DNA of 52,546 nt. It comes from Temnopleurus reevesii (taxonomy: Eukaryota; Echinodermata; Echinoidea; Temnopleuroida; Temnopleuridae). A model generated the notes under the pieces. The model did not search any database. It worked only from the letters and a program-made list of their open reading frames with translations, and was not told the DNA's origin. A program made the translations under genes and the position numbers. Positions within the stretch are counted from its first letter, which is position 1. The number at the start of each line of letters is the position of its first letter. Location: assembly GCA_036244855.1 (NCBI GenBank), contig BQKZ01000082.1, forward strand, positions 34,959-87,504, written 5' to 3'. Below, in pieces: positions 25,771 to 28,700 of the stretch.

Positions 25771-28700
25771 CACAATTTATATAGCGCTTAATTTAAAAAA
25801 GGCTCAAAGCGCTTTACAATATAAGACATAACATATACATATAGATCAAATTAATAGAAAGTGCAAAATAATGATAATTAGAATAAGAATTATCAAAACA
25901 TCAAAACAATGTGATGACTTTGTGCATAATTTTTCCCTGTCTTTGAACTGAAAGGCAACAAAATTTGTATCAGCAATTCTGCTCATGAGCTTCCAATTTT
26001 TTAGCAGGGTGAGACAGGTGACTTTTCTTCCAAAGTTTTGCAGCAATTTATGAATTAGATGCCAGGGGGGACCTGAATCTCCTAGATTTATGCATAATTC
26101 AAGTCATTTCATTTTGAAGTAAAAAGGATACTGAAAGGATAAGGAGAATCATGCGGAGTGATGTCACAGCAGAAAATGAAGTAAATAAATAGAGAGAACT
26201 GCTGAAAATGCTTATCTGATAATAGAGAACTGTGGAGTTCTCCATTATCAGGTAAGCAGTTTCAGCAGTTCTCTCTATTTATTTTAGTAATTTGATTTTA
26301 ACAAACTCTTTCCTTTCTCATGAACAGAGGTCAGCGAGTGTGACCTACCAAACAGATGCGGAGCTGGGGCTATTTGTGAAGACACAGTCACAGGATATAG
26401 ATGTGTGTGTGGAGAAGGATTTATATATAATTACCAAGAGGCTAGTTGTAGAGGTATGTTTTAAAACATCAACATTTTATGCATACTTTAACATGGAGGT
26501 TGTTTTTGAAAAATTGAAAGCTTGCCTAATGCCTACCCAACATAGCAACAATATTGATCTATGCAAACTAGATATAGTTGTGTAGTATAATTCTTTTTAC
26601 TAACAGGTTAAAGGAATACCATGTAATTCCATTTACTGCGAAGAAACATATACAGATTTGAATCAATATGATATTTACGATTATGTTGAAAGAATGACAA
26701 GAATCAATAGATTCAATGAGGTAAGCTACCATTAATTATTTAAGAATGTTAATTATATCATAACCATATATTTCTGTTACCAATCATAGATCACAGAACT
26801 GGCAGGAGCAGGTGGGTTGGTAGAAGAGAATACACAAATTTAGCTCTGCGAAAATGCTGTAATACACCATCCCTCTACTTTAGGGTTCATTCCAAGCACT
26901 TGCAAACATTTAATAAATGGCTTACTTCATATTGCAGAAATTCCACAGCCTCCAAGAGACGCAACTGGCAGTCAAGTGTTACGTCCAGCAGAGGGTCAAA
27001 CAGTTCCCACAAAGAGAGGTCCAAACGATTGCAATTCAAGCCCCTGTATTAATGGTGTGTGCATTGATAGACCGGATGGGTTCGTTTGCCAATGTGTCGA
27101 AGGCTACGAGCTTGTTGATTCAGTTAGATGCGAAGGTAAGTACAGATTCATGATTTATTTTAAAATGGCACAACATTTAATCAAATGGGAAGAAAATCAC
27201 AATCGTATTTAACATTGTCACTGGTGATGAAAATGGCACACCTTGTAATCAATTTGGAATAAAATAAGTCGTGTTTAACATTGTCATTTTGACAAACAAT
27301 GTCTGCCTTGTTCCTGTCTTGAACACTGATATTGATGCTTAACTTGTAATTTTTAATGCATTTTTAGCTGTGTATCCGTAATAATGCCCTAGTCAGTTTT
27401 AATTCATTGACAATTGTCGTACTGTACTTTGAATACTTTAATTTAAAGCCGATTCGATCTTACTTACCCCCCCCCCAAAAAAAAAAAAAAAAAAAAAAAA
27501 AACGCAATGTGGTTTTTCTTGATTTTGATATCAAATTGAATATTCATATGTCTCTGTTTCAGATGACTCTGTCAAATGCTATTACACTTTTCCATAATAA
27601 GATTGCAGACCAATAGTATAGTGTGATGTAACTTCTGTTGTATTTGTATGCAAAACTGTACAGATATTGTTGCTGACTTCTATTAAAGTGCGATATTTCT
27701 AGTAGATAATTCATGATATTCTTGTTGCTTTTCATTTTCCTGCAGATATTAATGAATGTGAAAGTGCAGATGCTCATAACATGTGTATGTATGGAAATTG
27801 TATTAATGAGCCGCCTGGCTCGTACACGTGTGAATGTACCAATGGACTTACACTCGACAGTACAGGGAGGAGGTGTATTGGTGAGTACCTTTACATTATG
27901 CACATACTTTGAATAAGATATGTCACAAAAATGAGTACACTTATTGCATTTTGGGAACCATTTTCTGGATTTAACAAAATTTACCACTGACCTTATTGTA
28001 CCAGACTATTATTGTTATTTAGATTAATATTGTCTAATCACTCTCCAAAAATATGATTTGGAACCCCCCATTTAGAGGACACAGATTGGCAAAATGACCA
28101 AGGTCTAAACACTTTTGTGATTTAAGTTATATCACAGATGACAATGGGAGTGTGGGATGCCCTGTAGTATACTCTTTACATTTCTATTCTACATTTTCTA
28201 TGGCATTTTTATTGTAATATTTGGTAAGTTTATGTAAAATCAATTACCGGCACATGTATTTATGTATTTCAGATAAGCATAATGTTATTTGACTGCTTGA
28301 AATTGTATGTTGTTTCAGAAAAAAACTCAACCATAAATAAAAGAGAATTTCCATATCTGACAAATGTTTTGCTTTAAATTGTTATCCCCAGAGATAATTG
28401 GTTAGATATCAGGGGGAGAGGAGAGTTTCTTTACGAAGAGCTATAAGGGCTGTGTTTGGCCTTCCTGGCCCTAATGGAGATATCTGGAGTAATTTGGAAA
28501 GTGTTGCTAGAAAGTTACTATTAATCACAAATTGCAGTTGATCTGCACATGGCAATGAAAAACATTGTTCCATTCACCACTTTTTAGAAATGCAGACTGT
28601 TTGTGAATGAAAATGTGTGTTTAAATTTGAAACTGATTTGCAGTCAATTTCAAATTTTTAGAAACACCCCCATGATCTCATACTACACAGCATCTGTCAG

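Larger units (their letters stand above)
23746..26327 (+). other. Long intron with repeats
   Basis: No exon seen. Holds SINE-tail fragments (about 23736-23775 and 25741-25825), a 162-168 bp tandem repeat (24190-24700), an inverted-repeat element (25229-25736) and a near-perfect hairpin (26182-26284). Confidence 0.6.
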
